From: Pseudomonas migulae
GTDB taxonomy: Bacteria; Pseudomonadota; Gammaproteobacteria; Pseudomonadales; Pseudomonadaceae
Direction: 5' to 3'
DNA length: 64,000 bases
Assembly (NCBI RefSeq): GCF_024169315.1
Contig: NZ_JALJWR010000001.1
Coordinates: forward strand, 2,067,501-2,131,500
Shown: in pieces, positions 7,649 through 19,300 of the stretch
How the letters are laid out: each line of letters begins with the position of its first letter
Position numbering within the stretch: the stretch's first letter is position 1
Notes under the pieces: generated by a model
The model's input: the letters and a program-made list of their open reading frames with translations, nothing else
Told to the model about the DNA's origin: nothing
Databases searched by the model: none
Position numbers and translations under genes: made by a program

Positions 7649-8514
7649 TGCTGACTTTTACCCTCGGCACGTTTGCCATCGCGCTTAACCACCTGCTGCT
7701 GATCAGTGCCCTGGCGCTGGCGACGTTTGTCGGCTGGCGAGTGGCCAAACGCGGCGGCGAGAATCCCGAGTCGGCACTGTTCAGCCTGTTCCTGATCGGC
7801 ATGCTGGCCGCCCGGATCAGCTTCGTGGCGCTCTACTGGATGCACTATCGCAATGATCCGTGGCAAGTCATCGACCTGCGCGACGGCGGTTTCCTCGCGT
7901 TGCCCGGCGTGATCGTGCTGTTGCTCGCCGCGCTGTATCGCGGCTGGCGTCGCCCTGGCTTGCGCCGTCCGTTGGGCTTCGGCGTGGCCAGCGGCCTGGC
8001 GTTCTGGTTGCTGGCGACGTTCTCGTTGACGATTTACGAACAAGGCACGCGCCTGCCGGACATTACCCTGCGCAATGCCGCCGGGGAAACCGTGCAACTG
8101 GCGGACTACAAGGGCGGGCCGTTGGTGATCAATCTCTGGGCCACCTGGTGCCCACCGTGCCGCCGGGAAATGCCGGTGCTGGAAAACGCCCAGCAACACC
8201 GCCCGGACCTGACCTTCCTGTTCGTCAATCAGGCGGAAAGCATGCAAAGCGTCAGCACCTTCCTGGAAACCCAGGGCCTGAGCCTGGCCAACGTGCTGTT
8301 CGACGGCAGTGGCCGATTGGGCCAGGCCGTCGGCTCGATGGCGTTGCCGACTACGCTGTTTTATAGCCCCGACGGTCGTCTGTTGGGCAGCCACCTCGGC
8401 GAGCTGTCGGAAGCCAGCCTGGCTCGCGCCCTGGAAAACTTCGATACCCCGAATCCTGCCGTACCGGCCACCTCTTCAAGGAAACTGCCATGCCCCGCCT
8501 CCGCCACCTGCTGA
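7648..8514 (+). CDS. TlpA-type thioredoxin with polytopic membrane domain
   Basis: The 288-residue product joins an N-terminal part with about four membrane segments (residues 1-130) to a periplasmic TlpA/ResA-like thioredoxin domain (about 140-270). The thioredoxin active site is WATWCPPCRREMP near residue 170, with the cis-proline region in ALPTTLFYS. The membrane part is distantly like the prolipoprotein diacylglyceryl transferase fold, but I do not see that enzyme's catalytic signature, so it is probably only an anchor or a redox-linked membrane module. It corresponds to the middle gene (DsbE-like) of dsbDEG. It starts on the dsbD stop codon (TAATG) and overlaps dsbG by 25 bp. Confidence 0.88.
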   Translation: MLTFTLGTFAIALNHLLLISALALATFVGWRVAKRGGENPESALFSLFLIGMLAARISFVALYWMHYRNDPWQVIDLRDGGFLALPGVIVLLLAALYRGWRRPGLRRPLGFGVASGLAFWLLATFSLTIYEQGTRLPDITLRNAAGETVQLADYKGGPLVINLWATWCPPCRREMPVLENAQQHRPDLTFLFVNQAESMQSVSTFLETQGLSLANVLFDGSGRLGQAVGSMALPTTLFYSPDGRLLGSHLGELSEASLARALENFDTPNPAVPATSSRKLPCPASATC

Positions 8515-9260
8515 CGCTGACCCTGGGCGCCGCCATGCTGCACCTGCCGTCGGTACAGGCCGCTGAAGAACTGCCCGAAGCGATCAAGAAGATTGAAGCC
8601 AAGGGCGCCAAAATCGTTGGCCAGTTCGACGCACCCGACGGCCTGCGCGGTTATGCCGCGCAGTACCAGAACCGCGGCATGGCGCTGTACCTGACGCCCG
8701 ATGGCAAACATGTGTTGTTGGGCAGTTTGTACGACGCCGAGGGCAATGACCTGAGCAGCGCGCCCTTGCAGAAACTGGTCTACGCACCCATGGCCAAGGA
8801 AATCTGGGGCAAGATGGAAGCCAGTAACTGGATCGGTGACGGCAACAAGGATGCACCGCGGGTCGTGTACCTGTTCAGCGATCCGAACTGCCCTTACTGC
8901 AACATGTTCTGGGAACAGGCACGACCGTGGGTGAAGGCCGGCAAGGTGCAATTGCGGCACATCATGGTCGGCATCATTCGTGAGGACAGCCCGGGCAAAT
9001 CAGCCGCGTTGCTGGCAGCCAAGGACCCGCAAAAAGCCCTGCAGGAGCACGAAGGTGCGGGCAAGGCCAGTACGCTCAAGGCCCTCAAAGATGTACCGCC
9101 GGCGATTCAGGCGAAACTGGCGGCGAACATGCAGTTGATGGAAGACCTGGAATTGCAGGCGACACCGGCGATTTTCTACATGGACGACAAGGGTGAACTG
9201 CAACAGCAGCAAGGCGCGCCTTCGCCGGACAAGCTGGTGAAGATTCTCGGGCCGAAGTGA
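8490..9260 (+). CDS. dsbG: Thiol:disulfide interchange protein DsbG
   Basis: This 256-residue periplasmic protein of the DsbC/DsbG family is expected to act as a disulfide isomerase or to reduce oxidised single cysteines in folded proteins, kept reduced by DsbD. A signal peptide ends near VQAAEE (residue 25). An N-terminal dimerisation domain precedes the thioredoxin fold. The active site is CPYC in SDPNCPYCNMF near residue 135, and the cis-proline is in ELQATPAIFY near 225. The start has AAGGAAA upstream and lies inside the preceding gene, which indicates translational coupling. It is the last gene of the operon and is followed by a long perfect hairpin. Confidence 0.93.
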   Translation: MPRLRHLLTLTLGAAMLHLPSVQAAEELPEAIKKIEAKGAKIVGQFDAPDGLRGYAAQYQNRGMALYLTPDGKHVLLGSLYDAEGNDLSSAPLQKLVYAPMAKEIWGKMEASNWIGDGNKDAPRVVYLFSDPNCPYCNMFWEQARPWVKAGKVQLRHIMVGIIREDSPGKSAALLAAKDPQKALQEHEGAGKASTLKALKDVPPAIQAKLAANMQLMEDLELQATPAIFYMDDKGELQQQQGAPSPDKLVKILGPK

Positions 9261-9272
9261 CTTCACCGGCCT

Positions 9273-9365
9273 CTTCGCGGGCAAGCCTTGCTCCTACGGG
9301 GTTTATGTCGATCACAATATTTGCAATCGACATAAACCCCGTAGGAGCAAGGCTTGCCCGCGAAG
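9273..9365. repeat. REP doublet forming a perfect 40-bp hairpin
   Basis: Left arm 9273-9312 and right arm 9326-9365 are exact reverse complements over 40 bases, separated by a 13-base loop. The outer 28 bases of each arm are REP sequence (for example CTTCGCGGGCAAGCCTTGCT). It lies between the convergent dsbG and hydrolase genes and probably serves as a transcription barrier for both. Confidence 0.9.
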
Positions 9366-9381
9366 GCGTCAGTACGATCGA

Positions 9382-10194
9382 CTAATTTCTCTCAGCCAGA
9401 AACTTCAGCAAAGCCTCAGTCACAAACTGCGGATTCTCCAGGTTGGAGATATGCCCCGCCTCCGGCACCAACACACACGGGCAGCCGATCAACCCGGCCA
9501 TTTCCTGCGCCTCCGACGGCGGCCGCGGCTTGTCCTGATCGCCACACATCACCAGCGTGGTGTCAGCCTTCAACTCGCCCAGACGCGGCAACAAATCATC
9601 CCGTCCAAACGTAATCCGCCCCATCGGCACGATGCTTTGACGCAGACGCTCCGGCGGCAGCGCAGCCAGTTTTGCGCGAAAATCCTGATACAACGCTGAC
9701 TGTGGATCGATGCCCGGACGGAAGAAGATCGGCACGACGATGTCGAGCAGTTGCGGGGCGATCACGCCGGTGTCTTCGATCTGTTTGAACAGCGAGAAAT
9801 AGTACTGACGGGTGGGTTCCGGCTCGACCCCGACGTAGGTGTCCATCAGCACCAGGCCGTTGATTCGTTGCGGAACTGACAGCGCCAGGCGCACGCCCCA
9901 CATGCCGCCAACCGACAGACCGACCAGCGTGATCCGGTCGATGTCCAGATGATCGAGCAACGCCAGTGCCTGACGGGCAATGTCATCCAGCGATTGCGTG
10001 CCTTCGGGTAGCGTGCCTGATTCACCATGGCCCCACAGGTCCAGGGCGATCACCCGATACTGTTGCGACAGAGCGGCAATCTGCGGCGCCCACATGGTTT
10101 GGTCCCACAAGTAGCTGCCGGCAAGCAGCACTGCGGGGCCGGTGCCTTGATCAATGTAGTGAAGGGGTTGTCCGTCAATCGTTACGAAGGGCAT
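9382..10194 (-). CDS. Alpha/beta hydrolase
   Basis: This 270-residue enzyme has the alpha/beta-hydrolase fold. The nucleophile serine is in the elbow VGLSVGGMWG near residue 95. The oxyanion region is near LLAGSYLWDQTMW, the acid probably in LVMCGDQDKPRP, and the catalytic histidine in EAGHISNLENP near 248. The overall look is of the 3-oxoadipate enol-lactonase/haloperoxidase-type group, but the substrate is unknown. The start at 10194 has GGAGA nine bases upstream; the longer frame to 10335 runs into a REP element and is rejected. It is flanked by REP doublets on both sides and has no obvious link to pvdL next door. Confidence 0.85.
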   Translation of the reverse strand: MPFVTIDGQPLHYIDQGTGPAVLLAGSYLWDQTMWAPQIAALSQQYRVIALDLWGHGESGTLPEGTQSLDDIARQALALLDHLDIDRITLVGLSVGGMWGVRLALSVPQRINGLVLMDTYVGVEPEPTRQYYFSLFKQIEDTGVIAPQLLDIVVPIFFRPGIDPQSALYQDFRAKLAALPPERLRQSIVPMGRITFGRDDLLPRLGELKADTTLVMCGDQDKPRPPSEAQEMAGLIGCPCVLVPEAGHISNLENPQFVTEALLKFLAERN

Positions 10195-10285
10195 CGACTG
10201 TCTCCGCTGCCAAAAAAGGGAGCCGGCAGACTGAGCCGGCAAAGTGGCGCAGTCAACGCGAGAATTGTACAGAGTGTGCCGACGC

Positions 10286-10368
10286 CTTCGCGGGCAAGCC
10301 TCGCTCCTACAGGTCTGCGATGTGTTCATAACCACACCAACCTGTAGGAGCGAGGCTTGCCCGCGAAG
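10286..10368. repeat. REP doublet between pvdL and hydrolase
   Basis: Inverted 29-bp arms (10286-10314 and 10340-10368) beginning CTTCGCGGGCAAGCCTCGCT. It lies just beyond the pvdL stop codon and may end that long transcript. Confidence 0.9.
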
Positions 10369-10391
10369 AGGCCATAACTGACGCTAGAGAA

Positions 10392-13300
10392 TCAAAGCCC
10401 CTCCAACTCCGCCATCAAGTCATTCAACCGATCCACCTTCTCCTCGGTGATATCACCCGCGGCCAATCCATCAATGTATTCCGCCAACTCCTCCACCGTG
10501 CTGCACTCGAACATCGCCCGCAGCGGCACATCCCGTTGCAGCGATTTCTGCACCCGCGAGGCAATCTGTGTCGCCAGCAGCGAATGCCCGCCCAGCTCGA
10601 AGAAGTTGTCGCGCACACCGACCTTCTCGACCTTCAACACCTCGGCCCAGATATCCGCCAGCGTTTGCTCCAGCTCATTGCGCGGTGCCTGGTAATCCTG
10701 GCTCTGCAACTGGCCGATCTCCAGCGCCGGCAGTGCCTTGCGATCCAGTTTGCCGTTGGCATTGAGCGGCATCCGCTCCAGCCACAACCAGTGCAGCGGC
10801 ACCATGTATTCCGGCAGTTCGGCGCGCAGGCGTTGCTTGATTCGCTCCAGGCGTTCCGTCGGATTCAGCGAAGAGTCAGTCGCTACCAAATAGCCGACCA
10901 GATGCTTGCCGTTCACACCTTCCTGCACCCCGACCGCCGCTTCGCGGACCTCGGGTTGTTCGTGCAGACGCGCTTCGATTTCACCCAGTTCGATGCGGTA
11001 ACCGCGAATTTTTACCTGATGGTCGATGCGCCCGACGTACTCCAGCACACCGTCACTGCGACGACGGGCCAGGTCACCGGTGCGATACAGACGATCGCCC
11101 GGCTCGCCAAACGGATTCGGCACAAACACCTGGGCGGTACGCAGCGGATCGCTGACATAACCGCGTCCGACACCGGTGCCGGCCACGCACAACTCACCGA
11201 CCGCCCCCAACGGCACCAGGTCCAGCGTGCCATCGAGCAGGTACAAACGGTTATTGTCGGTCGGCGTACCGATCGGCAAATAACTGCCGCGGGTCGAGGC
11301 CATGTCGACGCGAAAGAACGCCACGTCATCCGAACATTCCGCCGGCCCGTAGGCATTCACCAGCCCGATGTCCGGGTAGCGCAGCAACCATTGATGCGCG
11401 AGCTCCGGCGGCATCGCTTCACCCGTCGGCAGCATCCAGCGCAGGCCGTCGAGGCGCATGCGTTCCTGGGCGAGCATGCCTTGAATCAGCGACGGCACGC
11501 TCTCCAGCACGGTGATGCCCTGGGCCGCGACATGCGCCAGCAATCCCTGCGGGTCATGGGCAATGGTGTTCGGCACGATGTCCACCCGCGCGCCAAACAA
11601 CGGGGCGGCGAGGAACTGCCAGACCGAAATGTCGAAGCTTTGCGAAGCGGTCTGGGCGATCACATCAGCATCGCTGAGATCGAGGTACGGGACCTTGCTC
11701 AACTGGTTATTGAGCATGCCGCGCTGTTCGACCATCACGCCTTTGGGCAACCCTGTCGAACCCGAGGTGTAGATGACGTAGGCGAGGTTGTCCGGACCGC
11801 TGTAGATCCCCGGATTCACAAGCGAAACATCACTCGCCTGCACCTCTTCCCACACCAGCAACCGTGGCCGATTGGCACAACTGAATTCCTCCAGCAGCGC
11901 GACAGCCTGTTCACGACACGCCTGCGTGCACACCAGTAACGGCGTGCGGCTCAGGTCGATGATCCGGCTCAGACGCTGGCTCGGCAGCCCCGGGTCCAGC
12001 GGCAGATAACCCGCGCCCGCCTTGAAGCTGCCGATGATCATCCCGAGCAAGTCGAGGTTACGTTCGGCCAGCAACGCCACTGGTTGATCCAGCCCGACAC
12101 CCGCCGCGATCAACGCATGGCCGAGGCGGTTGCTGCGCTGGTTCAGTTCAACGTAGCTGTGTTGCTGATCAAGGCAACTGGCGGCGATTCGCTGCGGATG
12201 CTGAGCAACCTGCGCTTCGAACAACGCAACGTAGCTCTGCTCCAGCGGGTAATCGTGTTCGCTCTGGTTGCAGCCATGAATCAGGAAATCCTGTTCCTCG
12301 GCGCCGAGCAACGGCAAATCCGCCATGTCGCCATGGAAACCTTCCACCAGCGCCAGCAGCAAACGCTTGAACTCACCCAACATGCGCTCGACAGTCGACT
12401 CGTCGAAATAGCGCTGGTCGTAAGACAGGTGCAAGCCCAGGTCATCGCCCGGATAACACACCGCCGTCAGCGGGAAGTTGGTGTGGGTGCGGCCGGAATC
12501 CGAGGTCGCGTTGAGGCTCTGCGCGCGGTCCAGTACCGAGACTTCCACCGGGGCGTTTTCGAACACGAACAGGCTGTCGAACAACGGCTGGCCCTTCGGC
12601 AATTCGCTGTTTTCCTGAATGCTCACCAGCGGCAGGTATTCGTACTCGCGCAGTTGCATGTTGCTGTCGAGCAAACTGCTGAGCCACTGGCGAACGCTGC
12701 AACGCTGATCGTCCTCGGGCATTTTCACCCGCAGCGCGATGCTGTTGATGAACAGCCCGACCGTGCGTTGCATCTCCGGCATGTCCACCGGGCGCCCGGC
12801 CACGGTGACGCCGAACAGCACGTCACGATCGCCGCTCAAACGCCGCAGCACCAAGGCCCACGCCGCCTGGGCGAAGGTGTTGATGGTCAGCTGATGGGCC
12901 TGCGCCAGTTCACGCAGTTGCGCACCGTCGCGGGCATCGAGCCGGGTGTAGCGGTCGCCGACGATCATGCCGCCGCTGTCGCCAGCATGCTCGCGCAGGA
13001 ACGGTCGGTCGCTCGGAATCGGCGTGGTGCGCTCGAAGCCTTGCAGGTTGGTTTTCCACCACTGCCGCGCCTCAGCCAGGCTCTGGCGTTGCAGCCAGCC
13101 GATGTAGTCGCGATAACGTGGCGGCACGGTCAATTGGGCTTCGCGACCGTCACCCAGCGCGGTGTAGATTTCAAAGAAGTCCGCCATCAACAGCGACCGG
13201 CACCAGGCATCGATGAGGATGTGGTGGTTGCTCATCATGAACCAGTAGCGCGCTTCGCCCACGCGGATCAAACGCAGGTGGAACGGCGCCTGGTTGAGCA

Positions 13301-16300
13301 GATCGAAGCCGGCTTCGCGTTCGCTTTTCAGCAAGGCTTGCAACTTCGGTTCTTGCTCGCCCTCGGCGATGGCGGTCCAGTCGAGGTACTCGATCGGCGT
13401 GCTGCCCGGCTTGTGGATAACTTGCAGCATGTCTTCGCCGACGTTCCAGCAGAACGACGCACGCAACGCTTCGTGACGGGCAATCACCGCTTGCCAGGCC
13501 TCGGCGAATCGCTGCGGATCGAGTTCGCTGTTGATGCGGTAGCGGTCCTGCATGTAGTAGAGGCCGGTGCCCGGTTCCAGCAAGGTGTGCAGCAGCATGC
13601 CTTCCTGCATCGGCGTCAGCGGGTAGACGTCTTCGATGGCGGCGGCCGGAATCGGCAATGCGTCGAGTTGCGGCTGGGTCAGTTTCGCCAGCGGGAAGTC
13701 CGACGGCGTCAGGCCGCCCGCCTCGTCATCCAGGCAATGCTCGATCAGACTCTGCAATTCGCCGAGGTAGGCGTCCGCCAGTTCGCGGATGGTCTGCGGA
13801 TCGTGGCGTTCGGTGCTGAAGGTCCAGCGCAGCACCAGTTCGCCGCCGTAGACCTGACTGTCGACGCTCAGTTCATTGGGCAGCGGCGCACGCGGATCGT
13901 GGGCCGCGCCGACGGCTTCATCGAGCGGACGGAACAACGCGTCCGCGCCGAAGCTCTGGTCGAACTGGCCAAGGTAATTGAAGGTGATCGGCGCCACCGG
14001 CAACGCGGCCATGGCTTCACGGCACTGGTCATCGGCGAGGTAACGCAGCACGCCATAACCCAGCCCTTTGTGCGGCACGCCACGCAGTTGTTCCTTGATC
14101 GCCTTGATCGAGGCGCCCTGCCCGGCAGCCTCTTCGATGTTCAGCGGCGTCAGGCGCAACGGATAAGCGCTGGTGAACCAACCGACGGTGCGAGTCAGGT
14201 CGATCTCGTCGAACAGCGTCTCGCGACCGTGGCCTTCGAGTTGAATCAACGCCGACTCATGCCCGCTCCAGCGGCACAGCACGCGGGCCAATGCCGTCAG
14301 CAACAGATCGTTGACCTGGGTGCGATAGGCGCTCGGTGCCTGTTGCAGGAGTTGCCGGGTGTACTCGCTGTCGAGGCGCACGCTGACGGTGTCGGCGTGA
14401 CGATTCTGCCGGCCGCCTTCAGGCCGGTCGCACGGCAATTCGACGCTCGGCCCGGCCAGTTGCGACTGCCACCAGCTCAGTTCTTCACGCAGGGATTCAC
14501 TGCCGGCATACGCCTGCAAGCGTGCGGCCCAGTCCTTGAAGGCACTGGTTTTCGCCGGCAATTTGACCGACTGTTCCGCCGCCAGTTGGCGATACACCGT
14601 TTGCAGATCGTCGAGCAATACACGCCAGGAAACGCCGTCCACCACCAAGTGATGGATCGCGAAGAACAGCCGTTGCTGGCCTTCGGGACCATCGACCAGC
14701 AGCACCCGCATCAACGGCCCCTGTTCAAGGTCGAGGCTGCGCTGGGCATCGGCGAACAGTGCCGCGCATTTATCCATCGCCGACACACGCACTTGCCACA
14801 ACACCGGCGCGCCGCCCACCTTCTGGTGTGCCGCCGTCCATGCGCCCGCCGTTTCAGTGAAACGCAGGCGCAAGGCGTCGTGCTGTTCGATCACCGCCAG
14901 CAGCGCTTGCTCCAGACGATGAGGTTCCAGCGCAACGGTCGGCTCCAGTAACAACGCCTGGTTCCAGTGCTGACGCTCGGGCATGTCGGTGTCGAAGAAC
15001 CAGTGCTGGATCGGCGTCAGACGCGATTCGCCGGTGAGCAAGCCTTGCTCGGCCGTGACCTGTTCGGTGCGGCTCGCCACAGCGGCGAGTGTTTGCACGG
15101 TCTGGTGCTGGAACAGGTCCCGCGGACTGAAGTGAATGCCCTGCTGCCGCGCACGGCTGACCACCTGGATCGACAGGATCGAGTCGCCGCCCAATTCGAA
15201 GAAGTTGTCGTTGAGACCGACCTGCGCCACGTTCAGCACTTCGCACCAGATCTGCGCCAACGTCAGTTCCAGATCGTTGCTCGGCGCCACATAGTGCTGA
15301 CGGTTCAGCTCAGGGTCCGGTGCCGGCAACGCACGACGGTCGAGTTTGCCGTTGGCGGTCAGCGGCATGCTGGCCAGCAGGATCAGGTGCGTCGGCACCA
15401 TGTAATCCGGCAGTTGCGATTTCAGGTGAGCCTTGAGGGCTTCGCGCAATTCGCTTTGTTGCGCTTCGTCCCGATCGGCGACCTCAGTCACCAGATAGCC
15501 GACCAGTTGTTTGCCGCTCGGTGCGTCCAGTGCCAAAACCACGGCTTCACGGATCGATTCATGTTCCAGCAGGCGGGTTTCGATTTCGCCCAGCTCGATG
15601 CGGAAACCGCGAATTTTCACTTGATGGTCGATGCGCCCGAGGTATTCCACCAGACCGTCGGCGCGCTGACGCACCAGGTCGCCGGTACGATAAATGCGCC
15701 CGCCATCGGCCACGAACGGGTTGGCCACGAAGCGCTCCGCCGTGATGTCCGGACGGTCGTGATAACCCTGCGCCAGACCGGCGCCACCCACATACAACTC
15801 ACCCGTCGCACCTTGCGGCACCAACGCCAGATCGGCGTCGAGAATGTAAGCCACGCGAGCGCCAATGACGCTACCGATGGGCACACTGCCCATGCCGTCT
15901 TCAAGCTGCTCGGGCGCGAGACTGGCCAATGGCATGACCACGGTTTCGGTCGGACCGTAGGCGTTGAAGAACAGGCTCGGTTTGAACGCTGCGCGAATCC
16001 GCTGCAAATGTTCGCCCGTCAGCGCTTCACCGCCGGTGATGCACATGCGCACCGGCAGGGTTTCGCCTTGAGTCGCCAGCCACTGTGCCAGTTGGCTGCC
16101 GTAGCTCGGGGTGAAACCGAGGATGTTGATGTTGTGGCGACGGATCAGCCCGCAGATTTCTTCCGCGTCCCACTGGCCTTGAGCACGCAAAACCACTTGA
16201 GCACCGCTCAACAACGGCACCAGCAAACGCTCGGTCGCGGCGTCGAAGTTGATCGAATAGAAATGCAGTTCGCAGTCGTCCGCACGCATGCCGAAACGCT

Positions 16301-19300
16301 CGATGACCGCGCGGCAGTGCATGGCGATTTCACCGTGGGACACCACCACGCCTTTCGGCTTGCCGGTGGAGCCGGAGGTGTAAATCAGGTATGCCTGATG
16401 TTGCGGCAGGCTGATGAACGGCAGCTCGGTGGCCGGGTAGTTAGCCAGTTCCGCAGCATCGTCCTCCAGGCACCAACGGGCGACGGTGGATGGCAGATCA
16501 CCGAGGGCGTTGAACATCGCCGCATCGCTGAGCAGCAAACCGACGCCGCTGTCTTCGATCATGTAATGCAGGCGATCGAGCGGGTATTCCGGATCGAGCG
16601 GCACGTAGGCGCCGCCGGCCTTGAGAATCGCCAGCAGGCCGATGACCATTTCCAGCGACCGCTCAAGCGCCAGACCGACGCGAACCTGCGGCCCGACACC
16701 CCGCTCACGCAGCATCCAGGCCAGGCGATTGGCGCGGCTGTCGAGTTCGGCGTAGCTCAGGGTTTCACCGGCGAACGTCAGTGCCGGCGCCTCCTTGCGC
16801 GCCAAGGCCTGCTCGCTGAACAGGTGATGGATACACTGATCGAGTCGATGTTCACCCGGTTCGACGCCGAGGCTGTCGAGCAGGTTTTGCTGTTCCGAGG
16901 CTTCGAGCAACGGCAGCTCGCTGAGGCGCTGTTGCGGATCGGCCAGCAGCGCTTCCAGCAGATTGCGCCAGTGCCCGGCCATGCGCGCAATGCGCGGCTC
17001 GTCGAACAGATCAGTGCTGTAGGTCAGGCAGCAACCGAGACGATGGTCAAGGTCGGTGACTTCCAGATTGAGGTCGAACTTGGTCGCCCGCGCATCGTTG
17101 GCCAGGTACTCGACAGTCATGCCGGCGAGGGTTCGGCTCTGCTGGAATTCCCAGCGCTGCACGTTGCACATCACCTGGAACAGCGGGTTGTACGCAGCGC
17201 TGCGCGGTGGCTGCAACGCTTCAACCAGATGGTCGAACGGCAGGTCCTGATGGGACTGGCCTTCGATCACGGTGTGACGCACTTGCTCGAACAACTCGCC
17301 GACCGACATCTGCCCGTCGAGCTGGCAACGCAGCACTTGCGTATTGAGGAACGCGCCGATCAGTCCTTCGCTTTCCGGGCGAATCCGGTTGGCCACCGGT
17401 GCGCCGATGCGCAGGTCGGTCTGGCCGCTGTAGCGATAAAGCAGCACAGCCAGCGCGGCGGTCATGGTCATGAACAGGGTCAAACCGTTGTGCGCATTGA
17501 AGGCGCGAACCCGAGCGGCGAGTTCGTCGCTCAAGTCGAAACGGAACAGCTCGCCCTGATGGCTTTGCACCGGCGGACGCGGACGGTCGGCGGGCAATTC
17601 CAGCAGCGGATGTTCGCGGCCCAGTTGCGCAGTCCAGTAGTCGAGCTGACGCTGACGCTCGCCGGATTCCAGCCACTGACGCTGCCACACGCTGTAATCG
17701 AGGTATTGCACCGGCAGCGGCGCCAGCGGCGACTCGCGGTCATCGACGAACGCTTCATAGAGTGCACTGAGTTCCCGGGCGAAAATATCCATTGCCCAGC
17801 CTTCGGTGACGATGTGGTGCAGGGTCAGCACCAGGTAATGCTCCTGCTCGGCGGTCTTGACCAGACAAGCGCGCAGCAGCGGTCCGGTTTCCAGATCGAA
17901 GGGTTTATGCGCCTCGTCGTCGGCCAGTTGCTGGACCGCCCATTCCCGGCCATCGGCATCCAGCGCGGAGAAATCTTTCCAGTCCATGCGCATCCCGGTT
18001 TCCGGGTGCACGCGCTGTTGCGCCACGCCGTAGACGCTCGGGAACGTGGTGCGCAAGGTTTCGTGACGCATGATCAGCGCTTGCAACGCCGTCTCGAAGC
18101 GCCCGACATCCAGCACCCCGCGCAGCCGCGCCATGCCGCCGACGTTGTAGGCCGGGCTGTCCGGCTCCATCTGCCACAGGAACCACATACGCTGCTGGGA
18201 ATAGGACAGCGGCACCGGTTGGCTGCGGTCGATTTTCTCGATCGGTGGTTGCTTGTTGGTACTGCCGCTGGCCTGGATCTGTTGGACCTGCTCGGCGAAC
18301 GCCCCCAGTTCACTGTTTTCAAACAAGGCTCGCAACGGCAACTCGACGTCGCACGCCTGCCGGGTGCGAGAGATGATTTGCGTGGCCAGCAGCGAGTGAC
18401 CGCCGAGGGCGAAGAAGTCGTCGCGCAGACCGATCTGCTTCAAGCCCAGCACTTCATGCCAGATCGCGGCGATCTGCTGTTCAAGTTCAGTGACCGGCTC
18501 AACGTGTTCGCGCACTTGCCACTGGGGTTCCGGCAAGGCGCGGCGGTCGAGTTTTCCGCTCGGGCTGAGGGGCATTGCTTCCAGGCGCATCAGTTGCGCC
18601 GGGACCATGTATTCCGGCAGCTCGGCCGCCAGTGCGGTTTTCAGGCGTGCGGTTTGTGCGTCTTCGGTTTCGCTGGTTTCGGTGGCCGCGTAGTAACCGA
18701 TCAGTTGAGCGCCGGCCGCTGTTTCGCGCACCAGCACCACCGCTTGAGCGACGCCGTTCTGAGCCAGCAGACGCGCTTCGATTTCTTCCGGTTCGACGCG
18801 GAAGCCGCGCAGTTTGACCTGCTGATCAAGACGGCCGAGGTATTCGATCACGCCGTCGGCGGTCCAGCGTGCACGGTCGCCGGTACGGTACAAACGTGCG
18901 CCCTGCTCGCCCAGCGGGTCGACGACGAAGCGTTCAGCGGTCAGTGAAGGACGGCCCAGATATCCCCGGGCCAGGCCAATGCCGCTGATGCACAGCTCAC
19001 CCGGCACACCGGCCGGCACCGGGTTGAGGTCGCTGTCGAGCACCCGGCAGATCACGTTGCCCAGCGGACGGCCAATCGGCGAGCGTTCGCCATCGGCCGT
19101 GCTGCAATGCCAATGGGTGACGTTGATCGCGGTTTCGGTCGGGCCATAGCGATTGTGCAGTTGTACCGCCGGCAGCAGTTCCAAAACGCGGTTGCGCAGT
19201 TCCGCCGGCAAGGCTTCGCCGCCCGAGAACACGCGACGCAGGCTGGTGCATTCAGCGGTGAGCGGTTCGTCGATGAACAACGAAAGCAGTGGCGGCACAA

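Noticed and set aside
14967..18947. 1326-residue open frame on the plus strand opposite pvdL
   Set aside because: It is exactly antisense to NRPS domains, has no recognisable family, and is explained by the GC-rich codon bias of pvdL. The same applies to 12084-14951 and the other long frames opposite pvdL.
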